This document shows positions 7,862 through 16,725 of a stretch of DNA of 64,000 nucleotides, in pieces. Source of the DNA: Fuerstiella marisgermanici (lineage in GTDB: Bacteria; Planctomycetota; Planctomycetia; Planctomycetales; Planctomycetaceae); NCBI RefSeq assembly GCF_001983935.1, contig NZ_CP017641.1, positions 2,976,001-3,040,000 of the forward strand, written 5' to 3'. Made by a program: the position numbers and the translations under genes. Every line of letters begins with the position of its first letter. Positions within the stretch are counted from its first letter, which is position 1. The notes beneath the pieces are model-generated. The model was not told the origin of the DNA and made no database searches. It saw only the letters and a program-made list of their open reading frames with translations.

Positions 7862-10486
7862 TTAATCCACAAACAAAAACTCGTTGGTCAGCAGCAACGT
7901 CTGAGCCAACTGGGCAGCCGGTGACAGTCGGTCACTGCTTCGTGCCCCTGAGAATTCTGACACAGAATCCCACGTCCGAACGATTGTGCCGTCGACCGAT
8001 TGCTTAATGACAATCTTCCAGTCGAAGCTGTCGAAACTTTCGTTGGCTCCGCAATGAATGACGAAATCGACAACGTCGCCTGCTTTCAAATCCACTTCGT
8101 CGACATTCAGGTTGACTGACTTGTTATGAGCGGACGCCGACTGAACGGGCTGCCCTGTACTGATCACATGACCTGACACGCCATCGCCTTTTTCGCTGGC
8201 GTGCTTCAGAGTGCTTTCGATGCGAATTTGACAATCGCGATCAGACACCCAGCGACGATCCGGACAGCGACCCAGATCACCACCCGCGTGACCACCTTTG
8301 CTCGACAGACTGCACCAGCCAAGTTTTGGATCCGGCAGCTTTGATCCGCCCGCCCAACGATTTTCGTGAAATACAGGAAACGGTTCGAACTTGAGAACGC
8401 GGTTCATCTCTGGAGTGATTTCGGCGTAACCGTAGTGCCAGCCGGAAGACGCGGTCCCCTTCGGAACGACTTCTGTCGCCGTTGTCAGAAACTGAGCTGC
8501 AGCTGCCACTTCCTGAGCTTCAGGCTGGCGCTTCAGGATCGCTTGATACAGGTTATTCACAGCGTCAGAGTCCGGTTGATCAGCGACCGCATCCGCCGAT
8601 CGCCGCGCCTGTTCCATGATGAACGGGCTGTTTAACTGGAACAACGCCTGCTGCGGGACGGTCGTTTCGAACCGCTTGGGTGCATGAGTGTCCGGGCTGG
8701 CGAAGTCGAACGTGCGGAAAACTCCGGGCAGGTTTTGACGGTCGATTTGCGCATACACCGTGCGGCGATTGGTGAAGGGTTCAGACGTGATGTCTGCCGA
8801 TTCGCCGCCGATCGTTGTATCCAGATTGCCCGCGACGCTTAAAACGGAGTCTCGGAAAGCTTCAAAGTCGAGTCGCCGTCGCGTCATCCTCGCCAGCAGT
8901 CGGTTTTCCGGATCTCGTTGAGCGACATCCTCGCGCGGCGCGCTGCTTTGCCGCCAGGTTCCGGACTGGAGAATGTAGCGGATCACCGCTTTTCGTGACC
9001 AGTTGTGGTTAATGAAGTACGTCGCCAGATGATCGAGCAATTCCGGGTGCGAAGGTGGCGACGTGCGGACACCGAAGTCGCTGGGTGAATCTACCAGCCC
9101 GTGACCAAACAGCCTCAACCAAACGCGATTCACGGCAACTCGCGCGGTCAGCGGATTTTGTGGGCTGGCAATTTCTTTTGCCAATTCCAAACGTCCACTA
9201 CCATCGGTGAACGGCGCCGGCTCGCCTTCTGACAGCGCCGTCAAAAAGTGTCTCGACACTTTCGGGCCGCGGTTGCCTGCACCGCCACGCACAAACACGT
9301 ACGGTTCATGCGGTTTTGGAAGATCGGCCAATTGCAGCGGCGACTTGCCCTCTTTGGGTTCATGCGACGATGCAAACACACCATACAACGAATAGTAATC
9401 AGCAGTCGGAATCGGATCGAATTTGTGGTCGTGGCAGCGAGCACAAGCGACCGTCATCGCCATGGTTCCTCGCGACAGCACGTCGATGCGGTCGTCAATG
9501 ATGTCGTGCTTGTTGTTTAGAAAGCGTCGGCCGAGCGTCAGAAAGCCCATCGCAGCCAGTTGAACGGGATCGTCTGAACCCGCCATTCGATCAGCGGCGA
9601 TTTGACGGGTTAAGAATTCGTCGTACGGCATGTCGTCGTTGAGCGATTTGATCACCCATTCGCGATACCGCCACGCGTCTTTGTAGTTGCGATCTTCCTG
9701 GAACACGTAGCCCTTGGTGTCCGCATAGCGAGCGATATCCAGCCAGTAGCGAGCCCAGCGTTCGCCAAACTGAGGCGTGGCCAGCAGGCGATCGGTGTAC
9801 TGAGTCAGCCAGTTTTGAAGCGCTGCGTCGTCGTCCAATCCGTCTACTGCATTCAAGTCATCAAGCGTCGGCGGCAATCCGATAATCGCGTACGACAACC
9901 GTCGCACTAACGTACGACCGTCCGCTGGCCTAGACGGACTGATGCCTTCCGCCATCAAACGTTGGCGAACAAATCGATCGATCGGGTGTTGAGCAGCGCC
10001 GGGGATCTCAGGTATTGGCGGATCAGCAATCGGCTGAAAAGCCCAATGCTGCTGCCACGCGTTAACGTCGACGGCATTCGCGGCACCGAAGTCGTGAGCT
10101 TCCGGCCAGACGGCTCCTTCACTGATCCAGTGCCGCACGAGGTCGATCTGGCGGTCGGAAAGTTTTGCCTTGGGCGGCATTTGAGTGTCGTCTTCGGAAT
10201 ACTGAATCACCTGCAGCAGGCGACTTTCGTCGGCGTGGCCCGGCTTCACCAATGCATCGACGTCGTTTGTGCCGACCAGCATCTGCTGTCGAGAATCCAG
10301 CCGCAGGTCACCTTCCTGCTTGTCCGGTCCGTGGCAGCTGACACAATTGTCGATCAACAGCGGACGAATCTGTTTTTCGAAGAATTGTTCTCGTTCGTCA
10401 GCCCGCGCTGGTTGAAGTGATGCTGCCAGACAACAGCAAACAACAAGCAATCGCGCCGAGACAGGGCGTGGCAAAACAGTAGGCAT
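7862..10486 (-). CDS. Planctomycete cytochrome-like PSCyt1/DUF1549/DUF1553 protein
   Basis: 874 residues. A signal peptide ends near Ala29, followed by the planctomycete c-type haem motif CVSCH (48-52) with the usual GPDKQEGDLRLDSR continuation. DUF1549 begins around RFVRQRLMAEGISPSRP, and DUF1553 around NPLTARVAVNRVWLRLFGHG. An additional C-terminal portion of about 150 residues contains a beta-rich WHYGYAEI segment, as in many longer family members. Expected to be periplasmic. It is translated immediately before the DUF1501 gene and the two probably act together. The facing region 10487-10742 separates it from the divergent ModABC-like operon and presumably carries both promoters; I cannot assign them. 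Confidence 0.92.
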   Translation of the reverse strand: MPTVLPRPVSARLLVVCCCLAASLQPARADEREQFFEKQIRPLLIDNCVSCHGPDKQEGDLRLDSRQQMLVGTNDVDALVKPGHADESRLLQVIQYSEDDTQMPPKAKLSDRQIDLVRHWISEGAVWPEAHDFGAANAVDVNAWQQHWAFQPIADPPIPEIPGAAQHPIDRFVRQRLMAEGISPSRPADGRTLVRRLSYAIIGLPPTLDDLNAVDGLDDDAALQNWLTQYTDRLLATPQFGERWARYWLDIARYADTKGYVFQEDRNYKDAWRYREWVIKSLNDDMPYDEFLTRQIAADRMAGSDDPVQLAAMGFLTLGRRFLNNKHDIIDDRIDVLSRGTMAMTVACARCHDHKFDPIPTADYYSLYGVFASSHEPKEGKSPLQLADLPKPHEPYVFVRGGAGNRGPKVSRHFLTALSEGEPAPFTDGSGRLELAKEIASPQNPLTARVAVNRVWLRLFGHGLVDSPSDFGVRTSPPSHPELLDHLATYFINHNWSRKAVIRYILQSGTWRQSSAPREDVAQRDPENRLLARMTRRRLDFEAFRDSVLSVAGNLDTTIGGESADITSEPFTNRRTVYAQIDRQNLPGVFRTFDFASPDTHAPKRFETTVPQQALFQLNSPFIMEQARRSADAVADQPDSDAVNNLYQAILKRQPEAQEVAAAAQFLTTATEVVPKGTASSGWHYGYAEITPEMNRVLKFEPFPVFHENRWAGGSKLPDPKLGWCSLSSKGGHAGGDLGRCPDRRWVSDRDCQIRIESTLKHASEKGDGVSGHVISTGQPVQSASAHNKSVNLNVDEVDLKAGDVVDFVIHCGANESFDSFDWKIVIKQSVDGTIVRTWDSVSEFSGARSSDRLSPAAQLAQTLLLTNEFLFVD

Positions 10487-10742
10487 ATTGGCGGGCGAGA
10501 AGGATGGAGGCGGGAACGCTCGGCGAAGTGCCGACAGCGTCGACGTTCAATTGTAGCCGCTAATTCGACCTTCGTCGACGAATTCCCGCAACCGATGCTC
10601 CGTTCGGGTGCCAGCAACAACGACGAATCGTTGGTTGAGATCCGTTCGCCTGAGAGATAGAGTGCTGTTTCACAATCTGGCTCGCCAAAATGCGCTCCCA
10701 CCCGCAACCGCCTTCCTGCTAATTTCTGCCCACAATTCCACC

Positions 10743-12404
10743 ATGCAACGACTTTTGCAATACCGACCGGAATGCGTCCGCCGCCCGGGTCGAATCAATC
10801 TGTTGTGGGCCATGCTGCTGGCCGGAGCGGCCCTGGTTGTGGTGCTGGTCGCCCTGCTGCGGCAGCGGCCCGCTGAAACGGACGACGGCACCACCAAACT
10901 TATCGTCCATTGTGCGGCAGGTTTGCGAGTGCCCGTGGAAGAAGTGGCTCAGGCGTACCAGCAGGAATATGGCATCGCCATTCAACTTCAGTTCGCCGGC
11001 TCAAACACTTTGCTGAATCAGTTGCAGGTCAATCGCTTTGCCGAAGGCGACCTGTATATCGCAGCCGACGATTTCTACACAGACCTCGCCGTCGAAGAAG
11101 GATTGGCGGCCGAAACGATTCCGATTGCTCATCAGCGGCCGGTCGTGGCGGTTCGCAAAGACAGCGAAAAGAAAATTTCATCACTCGCCGATTTGTTGGA
11201 GCCCGGCGTGGCGGTGGCGATGGGAAATCCGGATCAGGCCGCGGTTGGCAAAGCCATTCGCAAGCAGCTTGAAAAAATCGAAGTCGACGGCACGAACCGT
11301 TGGCAACAGTTGGAAGAACGTGTCACCACAGACGGTGTCTTCAAGCCCACGGTTAACGAAGTCGCCAACGACGTGAAACTCGGCGCCGTCGATGCCGCTT
11401 TGGTGTGGGACTCGACCGTCGCGATGCCAAAATATGCTGAAGACCTGAAGGCGGTCACGATACCCGAATTCGAAACAGACCCGAATTTAGTGAGCGTCGC
11501 AGTGCTGAAATCTTCGGTCGATCCGACGGCCGCCTTGCGGTTCGCGCGTTTTTTAACCAGCCGAGACCGCGGATTGAAAACGTTCGAAAAGTATGGAACT
11601 CGTCCCATTGATGGCGACGTCTGGAGCGAACGGCCGGAAATTTCGTTCTACTGCGGAGCGGTGAACCGGCGAGCCGTCGAAGCGATTGTTGATGACTTCC
11701 AAAAGCGCGAAGGCGTTTCTGTGACCACCGAATACAACGGCTGCGGCATTCTTACGACTCAAATGAAAGCCATCGAAAACCAATCGACCGAGCACGGTTT
11801 TCCCGATGTCTACCTGGCGTGCGACCGCTACTACCTGGAAAACGTGAGGGACTGGTTTCAGGACGATGTGGATATCTCTGATGTAGAACTGGTGATTGCC
11901 GTGCCCAGGGGCAGCAAAGAAGTGCAAAGCCTGGAAGATTTCGTGAAGCCCGGCATTCGAGTCGCTTTGGGTCAGCCGAAGCAGTGCACCATTGGAGCGT
12001 TAACGCGGCGGTTGTTTGAAGCCGAAGGCCTGTACGACCGCCTAAAGGAAAAGCAGAAAGCAGACGGCGAAGTCGTGGTGGAAAAAATGTCGTCCGCGTT
12101 GCTGGTTCCGGACGTGGTGGCCGGGCATGTCGACGCCGCCTTGGTTTACATCACAGACGCTCTGCCAAATACAGACGACGTCGACATCGTCCATCTCAAG
12201 TCGCAACAAAACCTCGCGGTTCAACCATTCAGCATCGCCAGGACCAGCGATCACAAGTATCTGGTTCGCCGACTTTTTCAACGCCTCGCGGATTCGGCCG
12301 ATTCGTTTGAAGCCGCTGGCTTCCATTTTCGCCTGCCGCAAAAAGGTAAGGCTGGCAGCACCGCGACTGAGAACGGCAGTGGCGATTCGGGCGCGGCTCA
12401 ATGA
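10743..12404 (+). CDS. Tandem molybdate-type substrate-binding protein (two ModA-like domains fused)
   Basis: 553 residues from the ATG at 10743; an upstream open extension from 10608 looks non-coding. A membrane anchor or uncleaved signal (residues 19-40, LLWAMLLAGAALVVVLVALL) is followed by two consecutive periplasmic binding modules: roughly 51-290 and 299-540. The second restarts with FYCGAVNRRAVEAIVDDFQ and repeats the pattern of the first (LIVHCAAGLRVPVEEVAQAY). Both show the type II binding-protein motifs seen in ModA/WtpA proteins, such as GDLYIAADDFY in module 1 and PDVYLACDRYY in module 2. Ligand is probably molybdate, tungstate or a related oxyanion. It overlaps the permease gene by ATGA at 12401-12404. 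Confidence 0.8.
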   Translation: MQRLLQYRPECVRRPGRINLLWAMLLAGAALVVVLVALLRQRPAETDDGTTKLIVHCAAGLRVPVEEVAQAYQQEYGIAIQLQFAGSNTLLNQLQVNRFAEGDLYIAADDFYTDLAVEEGLAAETIPIAHQRPVVAVRKDSEKKISSLADLLEPGVAVAMGNPDQAAVGKAIRKQLEKIEVDGTNRWQQLEERVTTDGVFKPTVNEVANDVKLGAVDAALVWDSTVAMPKYAEDLKAVTIPEFETDPNLVSVAVLKSSVDPTAALRFARFLTSRDRGLKTFEKYGTRPIDGDVWSERPEISFYCGAVNRRAVEAIVDDFQKREGVSVTTEYNGCGILTTQMKAIENQSTEHGFPDVYLACDRYYLENVRDWFQDDVDISDVELVIAVPRGSKEVQSLEDFVKPGIRVALGQPKQCTIGALTRRLFEAEGLYDRLKEKQKADGEVVVEKMSSALLVPDVVAGHVDAALVYITDALPNTDDVDIVHLKSQQNLAVQPFSIARTSDHKYLVRRLFQRLADSADSFEAAGFHFRLPQKGKAGSTATENGSGDSGAAQ

Positions 12405-13282
12405 CGTCAGGGCCGAAGATCGAATCGGCGGCTGTTCCGGACGTTGGAAACATCGCGATTTCGAACCGGATATTCTATGCCTGCATGGTGATTCTGAGCG
12501 GCACATACGTGTTTCTGATCGTCGCCATGCTGCTGGCTGACGTTTGGTATGTGGCCGAAAAGACAATCGATGCAGCGTCTGAAGCGGCCGATCCGTGGCA
12601 AGCCATGTGGTCGAACAATCCGATTTCAGTCGCTCTGGCTGATCCGAAGATTCAATATTCAATTCGCTTGAGTCTGATTTCCTGCACGTTGGCGGCGGTG
12701 CTGTCTGTACTGTTCGCCGTGCCGATTGGTTACCTGCTGTCACGTCACAATTTTCCCGGCAAGCGATTGCTGGATGCCGTGCTGGATGTGCCCATCGTGT
12801 TGCCGCCGCTGGTGGTCGGCCTTAGCCTTCTGATTCTGTTTCAGTTTCGACCGTTCGCCTTTGTCGCTCGCGATATCGTGTATCAGATTCCGGCTGTTGT
12901 GCTGGCTCAGTTTTCTGTGGCCTGTGCGTTTGCCGTGCGAACGATGAAGTCGACGTTCGACCATATTGATCCGCGCTGCGAACAAGTGGCGATTGCGCTG
13001 GGAAGCTCGAAAGCTCAGGCGTTCGGCCTTGTCGTCCTGCCAGAAGCAACTCAGGGAATCATGACGGCGTTCACGTTGGCGTGGGCACGATCACTGGGCG
13101 AATTCGGTCCGCTGCTGATTTTTGCGGGTGCGACTCGGATGAAAACCGAAGTGCTGTCGACGACCGTGTTTCTCGAGATGAACGTTGGCAACATCGAAGC
13201 CGCCGTTGCGGTGTCACTGATTATGGTGGCCGCTGCTGTCGCCGTGCTGATTTTGACTCGCGTATTTGGCGGCAGCAGGTGA
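12401..13282 (+). CDS. Molybdate-type ABC transporter permease (ModB-like)
   Basis: 293 residues with about six membrane spans. The binding-protein-dependent permease (EAA) loop is visible as EQVAIALGSSKAQAFGLVVLPEA in pieces at about residues 191-213, and the segment TLAWARSLGEFGPLLIFAG is typical for ModB/CysT-type permeases. It is longer than E. coli ModB because of an N-terminal span with a loop of about 60 residues before the transport core. Starts inside the stop of the binding-protein gene (ATGA), so synthesis is coupled. Works with the following ATPase; specificity would be set by the tandem binding protein. Confidence 0.85.
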   Translation: MTSGPKIESAAVPDVGNIAISNRIFYACMVILSGTYVFLIVAMLLADVWYVAEKTIDAASEAADPWQAMWSNNPISVALADPKIQYSIRLSLISCTLAAVLSVLFAVPIGYLLSRHNFPGKRLLDAVLDVPIVLPPLVVGLSLLILFQFRPFAFVARDIVYQIPAVVLAQFSVACAFAVRTMKSTFDHIDPRCEQVAIALGSSKAQAFGLVVLPEATQGIMTAFTLAWARSLGEFGPLLIFAGATRMKTEVLSTTVFLEMNVGNIEAAVAVSLIMVAAAVAVLILTRVFGGSR

Positions 13283-13333
13283 CGAGGGATTTGAGATGAT
13301 GTTTCCATTGACCATTTTTCAATTCACATCCTT

Positions 13334-13984
13334 ATGATCACAGTCGCCGACATTAGAATCTCCGCTGGCGCGTTTTCCCTTGACGGCGTTTCGTTTGTGA
13401 TCCCGGCTGGCGAATGCGGCGTGTTGATGGGGCGGACCGGATCGGGGAAGACGACGATTCTGGAATGCGTGATCGGCCTGCGCACAGTCGCGTCCGGGCG
13501 AGTTTTAATCGGTGATCAGGACGTAACGAACCTGAACCCAGCGGTTCGCGGAATCGGCTACGTGCCTCAGGACGGCGCTCTGTTTTCAAAGATGTCCGTG
13601 CGAGATCACCTGGCCTTCGCACTGGTAATTCGGAAGGCGAAGAAGGCTGCGATTGCTGATCGAGTCGAAGAGCTGGCCGATCTGTTGGGAATCAGTCATC
13701 TGCTGGACCGATCACCGGCCGGGCTTAGCGGCGGGGAAGGACAGCGAGTCGCTTTAGGCCGCGCCTTGTCGTTTCGACCGAAAGCGCTGTGCCTGGACGA
13801 ACCGCTGTCCGCGTTGGATGCTGAAACTCGCGAACAGATGTGCGACCTGCTGGAGACGGTTCGCCGACAAACTAACGTGACGATGCTGTACGTGACTCAC
13901 AACCCCGCCGAAGCAGAACGGCTGGCGGATCGTGTTTTCCGGCTTGAAGGCGGCAAGATGCTGACGCCGCAAGACGCGACCTGA
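13334..13984 (+). CDS. ABC transporter ATP-binding protein (ModC-like, short form)
   Basis: 216 residues. Walker A GRTGSGKTT lies at 33-41, the signature LSGGEGQR near 130-137, Walker B LCLDEP near 153-158 and an H-loop in YVTHNPAEAE. It contains only the nucleotide-binding domain; the C-terminal molybdate-sensing TOBE/MopI domain of classical ModC is missing, so regulation by bound oxyanion at this subunit is not expected. Separated from the permease gene by 51 bp. It ends 10 bp before the convergent zinc-ribbon gene; I see no strong terminator in that gap. Confidence 0.88.
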   Translation: MITVADIRISAGAFSLDGVSFVIPAGECGVLMGRTGSGKTTILECVIGLRTVASGRVLIGDQDVTNLNPAVRGIGYVPQDGALFSKMSVRDHLAFALVIRKAKKAAIADRVEELADLLGISHLLDRSPAGLSGGEGQRVALGRALSFRPKALCLDEPLSALDAETREQMCDLLETVRRQTNVTMLYVTHNPAEAERLADRVFRLEGGKMLTPQDAT

Positions 13985-13994
13985 TTCCGTTGTA

Positions 13995-14222
13995 TCAGCC
14001 GGGCAGGCGGCAGCAATGAGGACTGCAGGGACCAGCTTCCGGTGGCGGGCAGGCGGAAGCCATCGGAAGTGCCGATCCAGAGGCCACGCGACCACTGGCG
14101 GCACTCATCAGCTTCTCCAGCTTCGTCGATTCGCACTTCGGACAGCGCGGCTTTTCGGAGGGACCAACCAGCATCTCGAATTCACAGTAGCAGTCGTCGC
14201 AAACGTATTCGAACAGAGGCAT
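13995..14222 (-). CDS. FmdB-type zinc-ribbon protein
   Basis: 75 residues. The N-terminal half has the FmdB/CxxC_CXXC pattern: MPLFEYVCDDC, then CPKC about 20 residues later and KLEKLMSA. The C-terminal tail is Pro, Cys and His rich (ending PHCCRLPG), giving extra possible metal ligands. FmdB-like proteins are small putative regulatory or metal-binding proteins with no firmly known role here. Located 10 bp downstream of the beta-propeller gene, same strand, and probably cotranscribed. Confidence 0.8.
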   Translation of the reverse strand: MPLFEYVCDDCYCEFEMLVGPSEKPRCPKCESTKLEKLMSAASGRVASGSALPMASACPPPEAGPCSPHCCRLPG

Positions 14223-14232
14223 TCTTATTCTT

Positions 14233-15114
14233 TCACCACATCAACTGCATTAATCGCCCGGACTGAGTCGCCACAAACAGGCGATCGCCGAGCGGACTGA
14301 CCGCAAGGTGCAGGGGCGGGTCGGCGGACAAATCGCCTCCCCAGGAAACTTCACCATCGAAGTTTAACCAGTATAGCCGCTGTTCAATGGTCCGAGCCAC
14401 CAGGCGGCGACGATTTCGTGCCACGGCGACAAAATCGGGGATGCCGTCGATCGCAAACGAACCTTTTTGCTTGCCGGAACTATTCAGCACCTGCACACCG
14501 TGATTGAACGCGGACAACAGAATTCGTTTGCCGTCGCCCGTCACCGCCATGTTGCCGACGTTGTTCATGATCCGTTCTTCCCACTCTTCTTTACCATCAA
14601 GAGTGTGGCAGCACAGATGCCCGAATTCCGCCGCCCCCAAAACAGCGGCTCGTTCGTGCAGAAAGTGCAAAAACTGCAACGGCCGCACGGTTTCGAACTT
14701 CGCGACTTCCTTTTTGTCGGTCGTCACAATGTGAACGCGCGACGATTCAGTGCTGACAGCGATATGACTGCCAAACGGGGACAACGCCACGCCAATGACG
14801 TCGCCCGTCAAATCCACTTCCCACTTCGTCACCAGCTTTTCGTTGACGCAACGAAGGCGGCCGCCCTGCAACGCAACAACGCCAAAGTTACCGGCGTCGG
14901 ACCACGCCAGAGACTGGATGCCGTCAAAGCCTCGTTCCCGCGCCAGCTGCTGGCCTTTGCGGTCGAGCAGCACCAGAGTTCCCGTGTGAGTTCCCAGCAG
15001 CAGCGTCGATGCTTCGGCAGCCAGGTCGAGCGCCGCGATGCCTTCGGGATACACGTCGTCCTGCAGCAGTTGCGGCCGACTGCCAAAGCTGTTTTGAAGA
15101 AGCGGATGAGTCAT
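14233..15114 (-). CDS. WD40/PQQ-like beta-propeller protein
   Basis: 293 residues of repeated four-strand blade units with short motifs such as GTHTGTLVLLDRKG, HIAVSTESSRVHIV and DRLFVATQSGRLMQL. No signal peptide is seen, so a cytoplasmic location is likely. The repeats resemble WD40 or quinoprotein-type propellers that mediate protein contacts; no enzymatic residues are identifiable. It starts one base after the stop of the DapA-like gene (15116) and is followed by the zinc-ribbon gene, so the three form one leftward operon whose common purpose is unclear. Confidence 0.7.
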   Translation of the reverse strand: MTHPLLQNSFGSRPQLLQDDVYPEGIAALDLAAEASTLLLGTHTGTLVLLDRKGQQLARERGFDGIQSLAWSDAGNFGVVALQGGRLRCVNEKLVTKWEVDLTGDVIGVALSPFGSHIAVSTESSRVHIVTTDKKEVAKFETVRPLQFLHFLHERAAVLGAAEFGHLCCHTLDGKEEWEERIMNNVGNMAVTGDGKRILLSAFNHGVQVLNSSGKQKGSFAIDGIPDFVAVARNRRRLVARTIEQRLYWLNFDGEVSWGGDLSADPPLHLAVSPLGDRLFVATQSGRLMQLMW

Positions 15115-15115
15115 C

Positions 15116-16027
15116 CTATTGCAGCTGTTTTAGGTCCACTGCAGCCGTCTTTACAGCGGGTTGAGCGGAATCGGCGAGACCGGACAACAACGGCAGGTGA
15201 GGCCCCGTGGCCGCAATGCCGCTTAACGCCACGGCTTCGTGCAGGACACGGATTGGGTTGATTTCGTTGCGTAAATCTTCCAGCGGCAAAAACTGTTTTC
15301 GAATGGCTTCCGCCGTGTCGTAATCGCCTGCAACTATGGCCGCCAGCATTTTTTGTGACAGGGCCGGATTTACGCAGACGCAGCCCGAGGTGTAGCCGCT
15401 ACAGCGGAACTTCTTCATGTGAATCAGCGCGGGTTGTTCGCCGATGCCGCTGCAAATTCTGGACGGGTCGACGCGATCAACAAGCCGTTCCAGAAACGGA
15501 TCGTCCGCCGGGTCGTCTCTTACGATGGCGTATTTAATAAACGACACCAGCCCGTCTTCCATCAATTCTGCCGCGCCTTCCGGACTGATGTAGCCTTCTT
15601 CTTTAATGTACAGCACAGCCGGGCGGCCGATCGCTTCGACAAAGTGTCGGAAGCCTGTCATCAGGCCCGGTTCAGTCATCACAGCCTTAGTGGGCAGCAC
15701 CATGACAGTCGGAAACTTCGTGTCTTTCAGAACGTCGGCCTGATCCATCATCGTGCCATACGTCGGTCCGACGGCGGGAATCACCAGCGTGTCGTCCGCC
15801 GCAACGTCCTGCAAAACGTCCAGCAATTCGCCGTATTCGCTCGGCCGAATGTGGTACAGGTTCGCGTTGCCGCCGTACAGCAGCATCGAAACGCCGCCCG
15901 CCTCGATATGACGAACAATCTTCTCGTTGTTATCCCGGCAGATTTTCAAACGGTTGTCTCGCGCCAACGGCGGCACGGCGAGTACTGACTTGGAAAACTG
16001 GTCGCTGGTAACGGGCGTTGTCTGCAT
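15116..16027 (-). CDS. Dihydrodipicolinate synthase/N-acetylneuraminate lyase family protein
   Basis: 303 residues, the usual TIM-barrel length. The family loop GGVSMLLYGGNANLYHI corresponds to the GTTGE region of DapA, and PAVLYIKEEGYIS and FIKYAIVRDD contain candidate lysines for the Schiff base. The canonical GTTGE motif is replaced by GGNAN, as in planctomycete members whose substrate is unknown. Likely a pyruvate- or keto-acid-dependent aldolase in the cytoplasm. The ATG at 16027 faces the island boundary. Not near known lysine or sialate genes, so a biosynthetic DapA role is less likely. Confidence 0.75.
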   Translation of the reverse strand: MQTTPVTSDQFSKSVLAVPPLARDNRLKICRDNNEKIVRHIEAGGVSMLLYGGNANLYHIRPSEYGELLDVLQDVAADDTLVIPAVGPTYGTMMDQADVLKDTKFPTVMVLPTKAVMTEPGLMTGFRHFVEAIGRPAVLYIKEEGYISPEGAAELMEDGLVSFIKYAIVRDDPADDPFLERLVDRVDPSRICSGIGEQPALIHMKKFRCSGYTSGCVCVNPALSQKMLAAIVAGDYDTAEAIRKQFLPLEDLRNEINPIRVLHEAVALSGIAATGPHLPLLSGLADSAQPAVKTAAVDLKQLQ

Positions 16028-16236
16028 TGCGATTCCGGGAACAGGCGAACGAGAAACAGGGCGAAGTTGCCGAGCCGGAAGTATAGGTGAACCACCATAC
16101 GGCGATCAACGAAGCGATAACGCCTCGGTTTCTTTTGTGTTTTCGACTACTTTTTTCGCCCGAAGTTCTGTTCATCGATCTAAGCCATTTTGGCAATTGT
16201 ACTTCTGAAGTTTTGAATCCTTCAGGAGAATTCGTC

Positions 16237-16533
16237 ATGGATCGACGTTTTGAAGTGCGGGCACAGGAGATGCTGCCAGAGTGTGGAGTGGCTCCGGAGA
16301 TCATTGAGAAGCAAAACAACGGTTCCCGCCACCTTTTACGCCCCTTGCAACTGGCGTCCGACCACCGAATGCTGTGGCCGGACGGAATCAGCTACAACCA
16401 CGACGGATACATGTACATCTCAGCCACACAAGTCCACTTGGGCGCACTGCTCAACGGCGGCACCGACAAGACATCGAAACCGTTCTACATTTTTCGCTTC
16501 AAACCGAAGGCACCCGGAATCATCGGACGTTAA
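16237..16533 (+). pseudogene. Chimeric scar: possible transposase N-terminus joined to an MRJP/yellow-family C-terminus
   Basis: A 98-codon frame begins at ATG 16237 with a good Shine-Dalgarno AGGAG seven to eight bases upstream in an AT-rich leader. The first 24 residues (MDRRFEVRAQEML and on) resemble starts of DDE transposases, a weak impression. The last 55 residues read RMLWPDGISYNHDGYMYI and end in FRFKPKAPGIIGR, which strongly resemble the C-terminus of L-dopachrome-tautomerase-related (major royal jelly/yellow) proteins found in planctomycetes; the rest of that propeller is absent. I therefore regard it as a deletion fusion, not a functional gene. The flanks 16028-16236 and 16534-16725 hold no other recognisable gene. 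Confidence 0.55.
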
Positions 16534-16725
16534 AATTTCCGGACGCGAGCTTGTAGTGGACGAGGCTACGAGTCCTCTTGAACCGCTGTGAGCGTGGACT
16601 CGTTTCTGGTTAAGCCTCGCCCGCCGTTCGCAGTCCTTGATTGCGCAAAAGCCGCCACTGACAATGAAGCTAAGTTTCGGACCTCATTCTTCAATCAGCA
16701 ATCTCAAACTTTTTGTTTGTATCCC

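Noticed and set aside
16588-16725. N-terminal extension of the GHKL ATPase
   Set aside because: The 46 extra residues have no family match and low coding character; the ATG at 16726 precedes a lysine-rich start typical for nucleic-acid-binding proteins.
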